From the NCBI GenBank assembly GCA_015056325.1, contig SVGL01000002.1:124001-188000 (forward strand): DNA of 64,000 nt, written 5' to 3'. The notes beneath the pieces are model-generated. The model saw only the letters and a program-made list of their open reading frames with translations, was not told the DNA's origin and ran no database searches. This DNA is from Clostridiales bacterium (GTDB lineage: Bacteria > Bacillota > Clostridia > Christensenellales > Aristaeellaceae). Positions 1-8,251 of this stretch are shown here, piece after piece (position 1 is the first letter of the stretch; each line of letters starts with the position of its first letter). The position numbers and the translations under genes are program-made.

Positions 1-1
1 G

Positions 2-1498
2 GGCAAGCGCACCAGCGCCAAGGTCAGCCTTCTCAAGGAGTATACCGCTGACTGCCTCACCCAGCTCAAAGAAGCCGGCGTGGACGTGGGCATGGTACAG
101 CTGGGCAATGAGACCAACAACGGCATGGCCGGCGAAAAGAGCTTCACGAACATGGCCAAGCTTATGTCCGTGGGTGCAGAGGCTGTGCGGGATATCTACC
201 CCGGGGCGCTGATCGCCGTGCACTTCGCCAACCCGGAGAACGCGGACAACTACTACGGCTACGCACGAAAGCTCGCGGAAAACAGCGTAGACTATGACGT
301 GTTTGCCTCCAGCTACTACCCCTACTGGCACGGCACGCTGGACAATTTGAAGACTGTGCTGGGCACCATCGCCTCTGAGTACGGCAAGAAGGTCATGGTG
401 GCGGAGACCTCCTACGCCTACACCATCGAGGACGGCGACTTCTCCGGCAACACCATCGGCGAGGGCGGCGCATACTTGAAGCCCTACCCCTTCACCCTCC
501 AGGGCCAGGCGAATAACCTCACGGATGTCATCCGGGCCATGCATGACATCGGCGGCATCGGCGTTTTCTACTGGGAGGGCGCGTGGGTGCCCGTGCCCGG
601 CGGCAGCTGGGAGGCCAACTCCGCCCTGTGGGAGCAGCACGGCGCCGGCTGGGCTTCCTCCTACGCCGCGGAGTATGATTCCCAGGACGCGGGCAAGTAC
701 TACGGCGGCTGCGCCTGCGACAACCAGGCCCTGTTTGATTTTTCCGGCAAGGCTCTGGAAAGCCTCAAGGTATTCAAGCTCATCCGCCAAGGCAATGACG
801 TGCCTGTCACCGTGGATGCGCTGGACGACGTGACCCTCATGATCGACCTGACGGCGGAAATCGTGCTGCCGGACACCGTCAACGCGGTCATGTCCGACAA
901 CACACGGCAGGCTGTGCCCGTGGAATGGGAGCCCTACGACGCCCAGGCCATGAAGGACGGCGGCGTGAAGACCTACACCATCAAGGGCATGGCCGGCGGC
1001 ATGGAGGCCACCTGCCAGGTCGCGATGATCGAGTACAACCACCTGCAGAACTGGTCCTTCGAGGATGCAGACAAGGGTGAGTGGGTCGCCAATAACCTGG
1101 GCGGCTGCGAGCAGCTCTACATCGAGGAGAAGAAGACGGACTCCGTCACCGGCGAGAAGCACTATCACTTCTACTCCGCCCAGGCGGGCACAGTGGAATT
1201 CACCCTGGAGCAGACCGTCGAAGGCCTCCCCGCCGGCACCTATCGCTACGAGATCGCCATCATGGGCGGCGACGGCGGCACCGTGGACATCTACACCTAC
1301 GTCAAGGTGAACGGCGTGGAAGTCGCCCGCACCCCCTCCACCATCACCTCCTACAACGTGTGGGACAAGCCTCTGATTGAAGGTATCCAGGTGCAGGACG
1401 GCGACATGGTCACCGTAGGCGTGTACGTCAAGTGCTCCGGCAGCGGCAACGGCGCCTGGGGCAAGATCGACGATGCGAAACTGAACGCCAGTCGCTAA
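2..1498 (+). CDS. Arabinogalactan endo-beta-1,4-galactanase, GH53, 5'-truncated by window edge
   Basis: Open from the first bases of the window, so the N-terminus (signal peptide and first part of the barrel) is missing; 498 residues are visible. The GH53 acid/base Glu lies in a VQLGNET motif (visible residue 37) and the nucleophile Glu in VAETSYAY (residue 135), the two conserved positions of clan GH-A galactanases. After the barrel, residues about 265-345 look like a bacterial Ig-like domain and about 346-498 like a jelly-roll carbohydrate-binding domain (starts near NWSFEDA). The family cleaves beta-1,4-galactan side chains of pectin outside the cell. The sugar ABC transporter immediately downstream mirrors the gan loci of Bacillota, so the released galacto-oligosaccharides are its probable substrate. 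The substrate assignment is inference; the family is clear. Confidence 0.9.
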   Translation, partial: GKRTSAKVSLLKEYTADCLTQLKEAGVDVGMVQLGNETNNGMAGEKSFTNMAKLMSVGAEAVRDIYPGALIAVHFANPENADNYYGYARKLAENSVDYDVFASSYYPYWHGTLDNLKTVLGTIASEYGKKVMVAETSYAYTIEDGDFSGNTIGEGGAYLKPYPFTLQGQANNLTDVIRAMHDIGGIGVFYWEGAWVPVPGGSWEANSALWEQHGAGWASSYAAEYDSQDAGKYYGGCACDNQALFDFSGKALESLKVFKLIRQGNDVPVTVDALDDVTLMIDLTAEIVLPDTVNAVMSDNTRQAVPVEWEPYDAQAMKDGGVKTYTIKGMAGGMEATCQVAMIEYNHLQNWSFEDADKGEWVANNLGGCEQLYIEEKKTDSVTGEKHYHFYSAQAGTVEFTLEQTVEGLPAGTYRYEIAIMGGDGGTVDIYTYVKVNGVEVARTPSTITSYNVWDKPLIEGIQVQDGDMVTVGVYVKCSGSGNGAWGKIDDAKLNASR

Positions 1499-1609
1499 GG
1501 ATGGTTTGCAGGCCGTAAAAAGGTTGCAAGCCAAGGCGACAAAACTGCACCGAGGGCGTTTATACAGAAGTAAATAACCGACTTTGCAGCCGCAGTCATC
1601 ACAGGAAGC

Positions 1610-1639
1610 AAAAAGTCCGGCTCCCAAGCCGGACTTTTT
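1610..1639 (+). terminator. Rho-independent terminator of the GH53 gene
   Basis: Perfect 9-bp stem (AGTCCGGCT at 1614-1622, complement at 1627-1635) with a CCCA loop, followed by five T. It ends the galactanase transcript about 110 nt after the stop, so the next gene needs its own promoter. Confidence 0.9.
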
Positions 1640-1729
1640 GTTGTATACAAGCAGGACTCTAAAACGGGTTCTTCTCCATAGATGCAATTCACGGTACAAA
1701 TCAGTCGTGAAAAATACTACAAAAATTTC

Positions 1730-1741
1730 GGAAACGTTTCC
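1730..1741. promoter_or_regulatory. LacI/GalR-type operator upstream of sugar-binding protein promoter
   Basis: GGAAACGTTTCC is a perfect 12-bp palindrome with the central CG typical of LacI-family operators and lies 8 bp upstream of the -35 box. Family knowledge suggests control by a LacI-type sugar regulator or CcpA-like protein; no regulator gene is in the window. Confidence 0.6.
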
Positions 1742-1749
1742 AATACCTA

Positions 1750-1778
1750 TTGCACGATGGCGGAAAAGGTGATATACT
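1750..1778 (+). promoter_or_regulatory. Sigma-A promoter of the sugar-binding protein
   Basis: TTGCAC (1750-1755), 17-bp spacer, TATACT (1773-1778). Start would be near 1785, giving a leader of about 115 nt that contains the large hairpin at 1801-1837. Confidence 0.8.
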
Positions 1779-1800
1779 AACCATAACGGAAAGGGACGTC

Positions 1801-1837
1801 CCTTTGTTTTGGCCCTGGAACAGGGCCAAAACAAAGG
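1801..1837 (+). promoter_or_regulatory. Large perfect hairpin in the 5' leader
   Basis: A 17-bp perfect inverted repeat (arms 1801-1817 and 1821-1837) with a GAA loop sits just after the predicted transcription start and about 45 nt before the ribosome binding site. There is no T-tract, so it is not a simple terminator. It could stabilise the mRNA 5' end or act as an operator on DNA. Function unknown. Confidence 0.6.
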
Positions 1838-1900
1838 CCATCGTCATCCTTCCAAATTTACAAGCGGGAAAACCGCACATACTAAAAGGAGGACTACCCC

Positions 1901-3112
1901 ATGAAGAAGATCCTTTCTCTGGTTCTTGCTCTGGCGATGGTGCTGTCTCTGTGCTCTTTCGCCTCTGCTGAAGGCTTCGACGGCGAGATCAAGATCTGGG
2001 TTGCGGAGAACACTGTTGAGTTCACCAAGGCTCAGGTTGAGGCTTTCAAGGCCGCTCACCCCGAGTACGCCAAGATGACCGTCATCGTTGATCCCGTTGG
2101 CGAAGGCGACGCTGCCTCCAACATGCTGACCGACGTTGAGGCCGGTGCTGACATCTTCGGTTTCGCGCAGGACCAGCTGGCCCGCCTGGTTGCCGCTGGC
2201 GCTCTGGAGCTGATGAACCCCGATTACATCGAGACCGTCAAGGCCGCGAACGACGCGGGTTCCGTGGCTGCTGTGACCATGGGCGACGAGCTGTACGCTT
2301 ACCCCATGACCTCTGACAACGGCTACTTCCTGTACTACGACAAGTCCGTCGTGACCGACCCCACCGACCTGGATAAGATCCTTGCTGACTGTGAGGCCGC
2401 TGGCAAGAACTTCTACATGGAGATCAACTCCGGCTGGTACCAGACCGCCTTCTTCTTCGGCGCTGGCGCTACTCTGACCTACGAAGCGGATACCGCTGGT
2501 CAGATTATCTCCATGGATTGTGACTACGCTTCCGAGAACGGCTTGAAGGCCCTGAAGTCCATGATCAAGGTCGCTCAGTCCCCCGCCTTCGTGAACGGCT
2601 CCTCCGCCTCCAACGCCACTAATCTGGGCGCGATCGTTGACGGCACTTGGGATCAGGCCGCTGTGAAGTCCATCCTGGGCGAGAACTACGCTGCTGCCAA
2701 GCTGCCCATGGTGGACGGCTATCAGCTGGGCGGCTTCTCCGGCTACAAGATGCTGGGCGTGAAGCCCCAGACCGACGAGGCCAAGCTGGCCGCTTGTGAC
2801 GCTCTGGCCCTGTTCCTGACCTCTGGCGAAGTCCAGCTGGCTCGTTACATGGACGAGAATATCCAGTGGGGCCCCTCCAACATCGAGGCTCAGGCTAATG
2901 AGGCTGTGAAGGCCAACGAAGCTCTGACCGCTCTGAATGCCCAGCAGGCCTTCTGCATCGGCCAGGGTCAGTACCCCGGCGACTACTGGTCTCTGGCCAC
3001 CGCTCTGGGCGACGACATCCTGGCTGACAAGTATGATGCCTACACCGATGCGCAGCTGATGGAAGTCCTGACCACCTTCCAGGCCACCGCTGGCTCCTAC
3101 GTCGTCAAGTAA
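1901..3112 (+). CDS. Extracellular sugar-binding protein of ABC transporter (family 1)
   Basis: 403 residues starting with a clear signal peptide (MKKILSLVLALAMVL, cleavage near FASA/EG). The mature part has the MalE/GanO-type start (GEIKIWV, then a segment describing a helix and GAADIF-like loop at about 75-85) and the length of maltose or galacto-oligosaccharide binding proteins. No lipobox: Cys in the signal peptide is preceded by SL rather than [AG], so the mature protein appears not lipid-anchored. An AAAGGAGGA ribosome site precedes the ATG. It captures oligosaccharides for the permeases encoded 0.7 kb downstream. It has its own promoter and terminator, which would give more binding protein than permease. 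Confidence 0.88.
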   Translation: MKKILSLVLALAMVLSLCSFASAEGFDGEIKIWVAENTVEFTKAQVEAFKAAHPEYAKMTVIVDPVGEGDAASNMLTDVEAGADIFGFAQDQLARLVAAGALELMNPDYIETVKAANDAGSVAAVTMGDELYAYPMTSDNGYFLYYDKSVVTDPTDLDKILADCEAAGKNFYMEINSGWYQTAFFFGAGATLTYEADTAGQIISMDCDYASENGLKALKSMIKVAQSPAFVNGSSASNATNLGAIVDGTWDQAAVKSILGENYAAAKLPMVDGYQLGGFSGYKMLGVKPQTDEAKLAACDALALFLTSGEVQLARYMDENIQWGPSNIEAQANEAVKANEALTALNAQQAFCIGQGQYPGDYWSLATALGDDILADKYDAYTDAQLMEVLTTFQATAGSYVVK

Positions 3113-3122
3113 TTTAGCCTCA

Positions 3123-3153
3123 AGCGGGCTGGAGGCAACTCCAGCCCGCTTTT
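3123..3153 (+). terminator. Rho-independent terminator after sugar-binding protein
   Basis: Perfect 12-bp stem AGCGGGCTGGAG / CTCCAGCCCGCT with a GCAA tetraloop and TTTT. It may be leaky, because no promoter is evident for the permease genes beyond the repeat array. Confidence 0.92.
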
Positions 3154-3157
3154 GCTT

Positions 3158-3761
3158 ATCGGCCATCCCCCGACTCCGGGTCAGGAACTGGCTACGTGGG
3201 CGCAATGCAAGCATTGCTTCCCACTAGTCGGGCTTATGCCCGACCTCTGTAGTCGGCCATCCCTGCCATTCAGACAGTGCTGGCTACGCGGGCGCAATGC
3301 AAGCATTGCTTCCCGCTAGTCGGGCTTATGCCCGACCTCTGTAGTCGGCCATCCCTGCCATTCAGGCAGTGCTGGCTACGCGGGCGCAATGCAAGCATTG
3401 CTTCCCGCTAGTCGGGCTTATGCCCGACCTCTGTAGTCGGCCATCCCTGCCATTCAGACAGTGCTGGCTACACGGGCGCAATGCAAGCATTGCTTCCGCT
3501 AGTTGGGCTTATGCCCGACCTCATTGTCAGCCACGCGCGAGGCGTTCCGTGCCGCTTCGCGCGTGGTTGACAGGCAAGCTCCGGCCATCCCCCAGCCTGA
3601 AGCTGGGTGCTGGCTACGCGGGCGCAATGCGAGCATTGCATCCCGCTAGTCGGGCTGAAGCCCGACCTCTGTAGTCGGCCATCCCTGCCATTCAGGCAGT
3701 GCTGGCTACGCGGGCGCAATGCGAGCATTGCATCCCGCTAGTCGGGCTGAAGCCCGACCTA
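3158..3761 (+). repeat. Array 1 of the 92-nt structured repeat
   Basis: Tandem units begin (GCTACG) at 3191, 3283, 3375, 3467, 3613 and 3705; spacing is exactly 92 except 3467-3613 (146), which contains an extra palindrome (GTCAGCCACGCGCGA ... TCGCGCGTGGTTGAC). Each unit folds into three hairpins: GCGGG-c-GCAATGC / GCATTGC-tt-CCCGC, GTCGGGC / GCCCGAC, and CTGCC / GGCAG. The first unit has GTGGG/CCCAC in place of GCGGG/CCCGC, a compensatory pair change. There is no credible coding frame. The same family recurs at 46159-46980. Confidence 0.93.
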
Positions 3762-3796
3762 AATATCCCCCATAATACACAAAGGTTGGTGAAAGC

Positions 3797-5533
3797 ATGA
3801 CGGATCTGGAATTTCTGCGGCTTAGCGGCCCTCAAAAGTTCCTGTACAAGCTCCGCCGTTTCCTGACGAATCTGCCCAAGGCCATCCTGAATTTCTTCAA
3901 GGGTATTTGGACATGGTTTGTTGGCGTCTTCAAGGGCGTTGGCAATGAGCTGTACGACATCTTCGACACCTATCGCAAGGGCGACTGGAAGACCCGCGTA
4001 TCCTACACGGTGATGGGCTTCGGCTCCTGCGCCCGCGGCCAGTGGCTGCGCGGCATCCTGTTCTTCGTGTTCCAGACGGTTTTCAATGTGTACCTGTTCT
4101 GCTTCGGCGGCTCTTACCTGGCCAAGCTGGCCACCCTGGGTACCGTCGAAACCCATAAGGAAGGCCGTAAAACCGTCTACGGCGATAACTCCTTCCTCAT
4201 CATGCTCTACGGCGTGCTGACCATCTTCTTCGTCATCGCCTTCCTCTACACCTGGCGCGTGAACGTAAAGCAGAACAAGCTCGCCCAGCAGTATCTGGCC
4301 TCCGGCAAGAAGCTGAAGGGGGCCCGGCAGGATATGGCGGATATGCTGGACTCCCAGTTCCACAAAACCCTGCTGGCCATTCCCGTCCTGGGCGTGACCT
4401 TCTTCACCATCCTGCCCATCATCTTCATGATTCTGGTGGCCTTCACCAATTATGACAACACCCACCAGCCCCCGGGCAAGCTGTTCACCTGGGTTGGTCT
4501 GCAGAACTTCAACACCCTGCTGACGGTGGAAGAGAACCCCATGACCATCGAGCTGAAGGAGAACGCCGACGGCACCGTATCCATGACCGTCACCGCCAGC
4601 AACGGCGATATCATCTCCGCCAAGACCGATAACAAGGACGCTGCCAATGCCGCCGTGGCCCTGATCGCTGACGGAAGTGGCGAATTCGCCCTGACTGACA
4701 ACGGCGACAAGACCGGCGCCATCACCGTCTACGGCGATAACGGCGATCCCGTGGACATGGCCATCACCGGCTTGACCTACGTGCAGACCCCCTCCATGGC
4801 GACCACCTTCAAGCAGGTGCTGCTGTGGACGCTGGTGTGGGCCTTCTTCGCCACCTTCCTGAACTACTTCCTGGGCATGCTGGTCGCCATCATGATCAAC
4901 AAGAAGGGCATCAAGTTCAAGAAGGTGTGGCGTACCATCCTGGTCATGACCATCGCCATTCCGCAGTTCATTTCCCTGCTGTACGTCTCTAAGATGTTCG
5001 CGGCGGACGGCCTGATCAACGGCACCCTGATGAACTGGGGCTGGATCAAGGAGCCGTTGCCCTTCTGGACTGATCCCACCTGGGCCAAGTGCACCATCAT
5101 CGGCATCAACGTGTGGATCGGCATCCCCTACCTGATGCTGATCGCCACCGGCATCCTGATGAACATCCCCGCTGACCTGTACGAGTCCGCCCGTATCGAC
5201 GGTGCGAATGCCTTCCAGACCTACATGAAGATCACTCTGCCCTACATGCTGTTCGTCACCGGTCCCTACCTGCTGACCAGCTTCACCGGCAACATCAACA
5301 ACTTCAACGTGATCTTCCTGCTCTCCGGCGGCAAACCCCTGTCCGTCGGCCTGGCCGGCAATGCAGGCTCCACCGACCTGCTGATCACCTGGCTGTACAA
5401 GATGACCGTTACCGACTCCAACTACAAGCTGGCTGCCGTCATGGGCATCCTGGTGTTCATCGTCTGTGCAGTGATCAACCTGGTTGTCTACAACATGATC
5501 CCGTCGGTCAAAAATGAGGAGGATTTCCAGTAA
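3797..5533 (+). CDS. Sugar ABC transporter permease, MalF-type with large extracytoplasmic loop
   Basis: 578 residues, long for this family (about 300-520). The first 80 residues are amphipathic and basic, followed by membrane segments near 86-107, 131-152 and 192-217. A soluble insert of about 110 residues (about 222-335, rich in D, N, T and G) resembles in position the P2 loop of E. coli MalF. Then come the core MetI-like segments. The EAA loop that docks the ATPase is ESARIDGANAF with downstream ITLP (about 464-483). The ribosome site AAAGGTTGGTG precedes the ATG. The stop overlaps the next start (TAATG), so the two permeases are translationally coupled. It imports oligosaccharides with the 1901-3112 binding protein. 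Confidence 0.9.
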   Translation: MTDLEFLRLSGPQKFLYKLRRFLTNLPKAILNFFKGIWTWFVGVFKGVGNELYDIFDTYRKGDWKTRVSYTVMGFGSCARGQWLRGILFFVFQTVFNVYLFCFGGSYLAKLATLGTVETHKEGRKTVYGDNSFLIMLYGVLTIFFVIAFLYTWRVNVKQNKLAQQYLASGKKLKGARQDMADMLDSQFHKTLLAIPVLGVTFFTILPIIFMILVAFTNYDNTHQPPGKLFTWVGLQNFNTLLTVEENPMTIELKENADGTVSMTVTASNGDIISAKTDNKDAANAAVALIADGSGEFALTDNGDKTGAITVYGDNGDPVDMAITGLTYVQTPSMATTFKQVLLWTLVWAFFATFLNYFLGMLVAIMINKKGIKFKKVWRTILVMTIAIPQFISLLYVSKMFAADGLINGTLMNWGWIKEPLPFWTDPTWAKCTIIGINVWIGIPYLMLIATGILMNIPADLYESARIDGANAFQTYMKITLPYMLFVTGPYLLTSFTGNINNFNVIFLLSGGKPLSVGLAGNAGSTDLLITWLYKMTVTDSNYKLAAVMGILVFIVCAVINLVVYNMIPSVKNEEDFQ

Positions 5534-6690
5534 TGGCTAAGAAGAATAACATTCCGGAAGTCGACATCATTGTTGACGAGGCCGCGGGCATCATCCGCGA
5601 GGTGCAGCCCAACAAGAAGCTGCGCTCCAAGAAGGGGCACGAGATGCGCGTTAACGCCAGCATCTACGTCATCCTGATCCTGATGTCCATCATCTGGCTG
5701 TGCCCGTTCATCTTCCTGGTGCTGCAGTCCTTCCGCTCCTACCTGACCGAGCACGGCGGCATGGTGAGCTACATCGTGCCCAAGCAGTTCTCCCTGGATA
5801 ACTACATCTTCCTGTTCCAGGGCGCAGCCTTCTCCTTCAAGCTCCTGGTCAAGGACGCTGGCGCCATCGCCATCACCGTCCTGACCAACCTGGCCGGCAT
5901 CGCGGCGATCATCGCTTGCCTGATCCGCAAGCCCAAGAACCCCCTGGAGAAGACCAAAGGCAACTTCAAGGCTGCGGCTCTGATCCTGGTTGGCCTCATT
6001 GCCCTGAACCTGGTGCGCTGCGTGGATTCCACCAACTGCGACTTCGTCCGCTGGTTCATGAACACGCTGACCATCGCGCTGTTCTGCGCCGTCCTGCAGA
6101 CGCTGATGCAACTCTCCGTGTCCTACACGCTGAGCCGTATGCGCTTCAATGGCCGCAAGCTCCTGATGAACGTCTGTCTGGTACTGGGCATGTTCCCCGG
6201 CTTCCTGACGATGATCGTTCTGTACTACCTGCTCAAGATGCTGGGTCTGACCCAGGAGGGCGCCATCCCCGGCCTGATCCTGATCTCCTGCGCCTCCTCC
6301 GGTATGGGCTACTACATCTCCAAGGGCTTCTTCGACACGGTTCCCAAGTCCCTGGATGAATCCGCCCGTATCGACGGCGCGACCCGTTTCCAGGTCTTCC
6401 TCAAGATCATCATGCCCATGGCCAAGCCCATCGTCATCTACACCATCCTGATGGCCTTCATGGGCCCCTGGGGCGATTATGTCTTCGCCTCCTACGTTGC
6501 CTTCGGCCACAAGGCCAGCTACAACGTGGCTGTCGGTCTCTACCGCTGGGTCAACACCAACGACTACCAGGGCTACTTCACCCGCTTCTGTGCCGGCGGC
6601 GTGCTGGTCGCGATCCCGATCACCGCACTGTTCATGGCCCTGCAGAAGTACTACGTCGAAGGTGTTACCGGCGGCGCCGTCAAGGGGTGA
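5533..6690 (+). CDS. Sugar ABC transporter permease, MalG-type
   Basis: 385 residues against about 280-300 usually. An N-terminal cytoplasmic tail (about 40 residues) leads to a first membrane segment at about 46-68. The extra length lies at about 95-185, where three hydrophobic stretches separated by a basic loop (RKPKNPLEK) suggest an extra membrane hairpin before the MetI-like core. The EAA loop ESARIDGATRF is at about 276-286. It starts inside the stop codon of the MalF-like gene. It forms the heterodimeric channel with that protein; the ATPase at 7026 is the likely motor. Confidence 0.9.
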   Translation: MAKKNNIPEVDIIVDEAAGIIREVQPNKKLRSKKGHEMRVNASIYVILILMSIIWLCPFIFLVLQSFRSYLTEHGGMVSYIVPKQFSLDNYIFLFQGAAFSFKLLVKDAGAIAITVLTNLAGIAAIIACLIRKPKNPLEKTKGNFKAAALILVGLIALNLVRCVDSTNCDFVRWFMNTLTIALFCAVLQTLMQLSVSYTLSRMRFNGRKLLMNVCLVLGMFPGFLTMIVLYYLLKMLGLTQEGAIPGLILISCASSGMGYYISKGFFDTVPKSLDESARIDGATRFQVFLKIIMPMAKPIVIYTILMAFMGPWGDYVFASYVAFGHKASYNVAVGLYRWVNTNDYQGYFTRFCAGGVLVAIPITALFMALQKYYVEGVTGGAVKG

Positions 6691-7010
6691 CGCCCTTTCG
6701 CAGAAATTCTATTGGAATTTCTGCGAGGTTTGCACTCGTTCGCTGGTCGGTGTTGACACACCTCCCGGCCGCTCTCTCGTGAAAGGACGCGATTCCTAAG
6801 GGAATCGCACGAAAATCGCCGCACATGTCGCCGATTTTCGATTTCAGTCTGCCGACGGCGAATTGGTGAGCCTGCATTACCCGGCATTGCATGATCTTAC
6901 GTTCCAATACAGACTACTCACAAAACAGATTGGAGCCGAAGGGGTGCAGGGGGCGACCGGAAAGCCCCCTGCCCGCCTCCGCAGAGGCGGAATCCCTGCC
7001 CCAATAAACT
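6691..7010. repeat. Intergenic region with hairpins and dispersed-repeat copies
   Basis: No gene in these 320 bases. It holds a perfect 12-bp hairpin (TCGCAGAAATTC at 6698-6709, partner 6715-6726). Next is an element ending near 6865 that shares TTCAGTC-TGC-GACGGCGA with 31770-31786. Then comes a GC-rich palindromic element at about 6937-6992 (core GGGGTGCAGGGGGCGA) that recurs inverted at about 21382-21437. No convincing promoter for the ATPase gene was seen, so read-through from the permeases is likely. Confidence 0.6.
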
Positions 7011-7025
7011 GAGGAGGAAACAACA

Positions 7026-8150
7026 ATGGCAAGCGTCAAGCTTGAAGGCGTCAAGAAAATCTACGACAACAAGGTCGTTGCCGTTCATGACTTCAACCTG
7101 GAGATCCAGGATAAGGAATTCGTGGTCTTCGTCGGCCCCTCCGGCTGCGGCAAGTCCACCACATTGCGCATGGTTGCCGGTCTGGAGGACATCTCCGAAG
7201 GCACCCTGACCATCGGCGACCGCGTCGTCAACGACGTGGAGCCCAAGGACCGTGACATCGCCATGGTCTTCCAGAACTACGCTCTGTACCCCCACATCTC
7301 CGTCTACGAGAACATGGCCTTCCCCCTGCGCATCCGCAAGATGAATAACGATGAGATTCATCGCCGTGTGTGCCAGGCGGCGGAGATTCTGGGCATCACC
7401 CAGTACCTGACCCGCAAGCCCAAGGCCCTGTCCGGCGGCCAGCGTCAGCGCGTGGCCATCGGCCGTGCCATCGTCCGTGAGCCCGCCGTCTTCCTGATGG
7501 ATGAGCCCCTGTCCAACCTGGACGCCAAGCTCCGCAACCAGATGCGCGCCGAGATCATCCTGCTGCGCAAGCGTCTGGACACTACCTTCATCTACGTCAC
7601 CCATGACCAGACCGAGGCCATGACCCTGGGCGACCGCATCGTCATCATGAAGGACGGCTTCATCCAGCAGGTCGGCACCCCCCAGGAGGTCTTCGACACC
7701 CCCAAGAACCTGTTCGTGGCCGGCTTCATCGGCGCGCCCCAGATGAACTTCATCCCCTCCAAGCTGGTCAAGACCGGCGAAGGCTACAAGGTTGAAGTGC
7801 TTGGCACCACCATCACCATGGAAGGCGCCAAGCTGCAGAAGCTGGTGGACAAGAAGGCCGCTTCCCAGGACATCATCCTGGGCGTTCGTCCCGAGCACAC
7901 CACCGTGTGCTTCGAGCAGACCTCCGGCGCCATCGAATCCACCATCCTGGTCAACGAGATGATGGGCAGCGAACTCCACCTGCACGTCACCACCAACGGC
8001 GAGGACAAGATCATCCTGCGCCTGCCCACCATCGACCTGACCGATGAGCAGCGCGCCGGCCTGACCTACGGCAACAAGCTGTACTTCACCTTCGCCAGCA
8101 AGGTTGTGCACATGTTCGATCCCCAGACCGAGGAGAGCCTGCTCTTCTAA
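7026..8150 (+). CDS. Sugar ABC transporter ATP-binding protein, MsmX/UgpC family
   Basis: 374 residues, the normal length for CUT1 ATPases. Walker A GPSGCGKST (37-45), Q-loop VFQNYALYPH, signature LSGGQ (135-139), Walker B with catalytic Glu FLMDEP (about 156-161), switch His in VTHDQTEA, and a C-terminal OB/TOBE regulatory region (about 240-374). In Bacillota one such ATPase often serves several sugar importers, so it may energise other transporters as well as the adjacent permeases. It ends the transporter cluster; a weak GC-rich terminator follows. Confidence 0.93.
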   Translation: MASVKLEGVKKIYDNKVVAVHDFNLEIQDKEFVVFVGPSGCGKSTTLRMVAGLEDISEGTLTIGDRVVNDVEPKDRDIAMVFQNYALYPHISVYENMAFPLRIRKMNNDEIHRRVCQAAEILGITQYLTRKPKALSGGQRQRVAIGRAIVREPAVFLMDEPLSNLDAKLRNQMRAEIILLRKRLDTTFIYVTHDQTEAMTLGDRIVIMKDGFIQQVGTPQEVFDTPKNLFVAGFIGAPQMNFIPSKLVKTGEGYKVEVLGTTITMEGAKLQKLVDKKAASQDIILGVRPEHTTVCFEQTSGAIESTILVNEMMGSELHLHVTTNGEDKIILRLPTIDLTDEQRAGLTYGNKLYFTFASKVVHMFDPQTEESLLF

Positions 8151-8162
8151 TCCGCATCGTCC

Positions 8163-8194
8163 TGGCGGCGGCAGCGATGTCGCCGCCTTTTGCT
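8163..8194 (+). terminator. Probable terminator after the ATPase gene
   Basis: GGCGGCG ... CGCCGCC stem followed by TTTT. It overlaps the upstream edge of the next promoter. Confidence 0.6.
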
Positions 8195-8222
8195 TGCCCA
8201 AATGGAGATATCATGCTATAAT
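8194..8222 (+). promoter_or_regulatory. Promoter of the NahK-like kinase
   Basis: TTGCCC (8194-8199), 17-bp spacer, TATAAT (8217-8222); the start codon is 30 nt further on. Confidence 0.7.
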
Positions 8223-8251
8223 ATGACAAACTAACCTCCCGGAGGCTGCAC

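Noticed and set aside
1801-1837. Terminator or riboswitch in the binding-protein leader
   Set aside because: No U-tract and no recognisable aptamer core; kept only as an unexplained hairpin.
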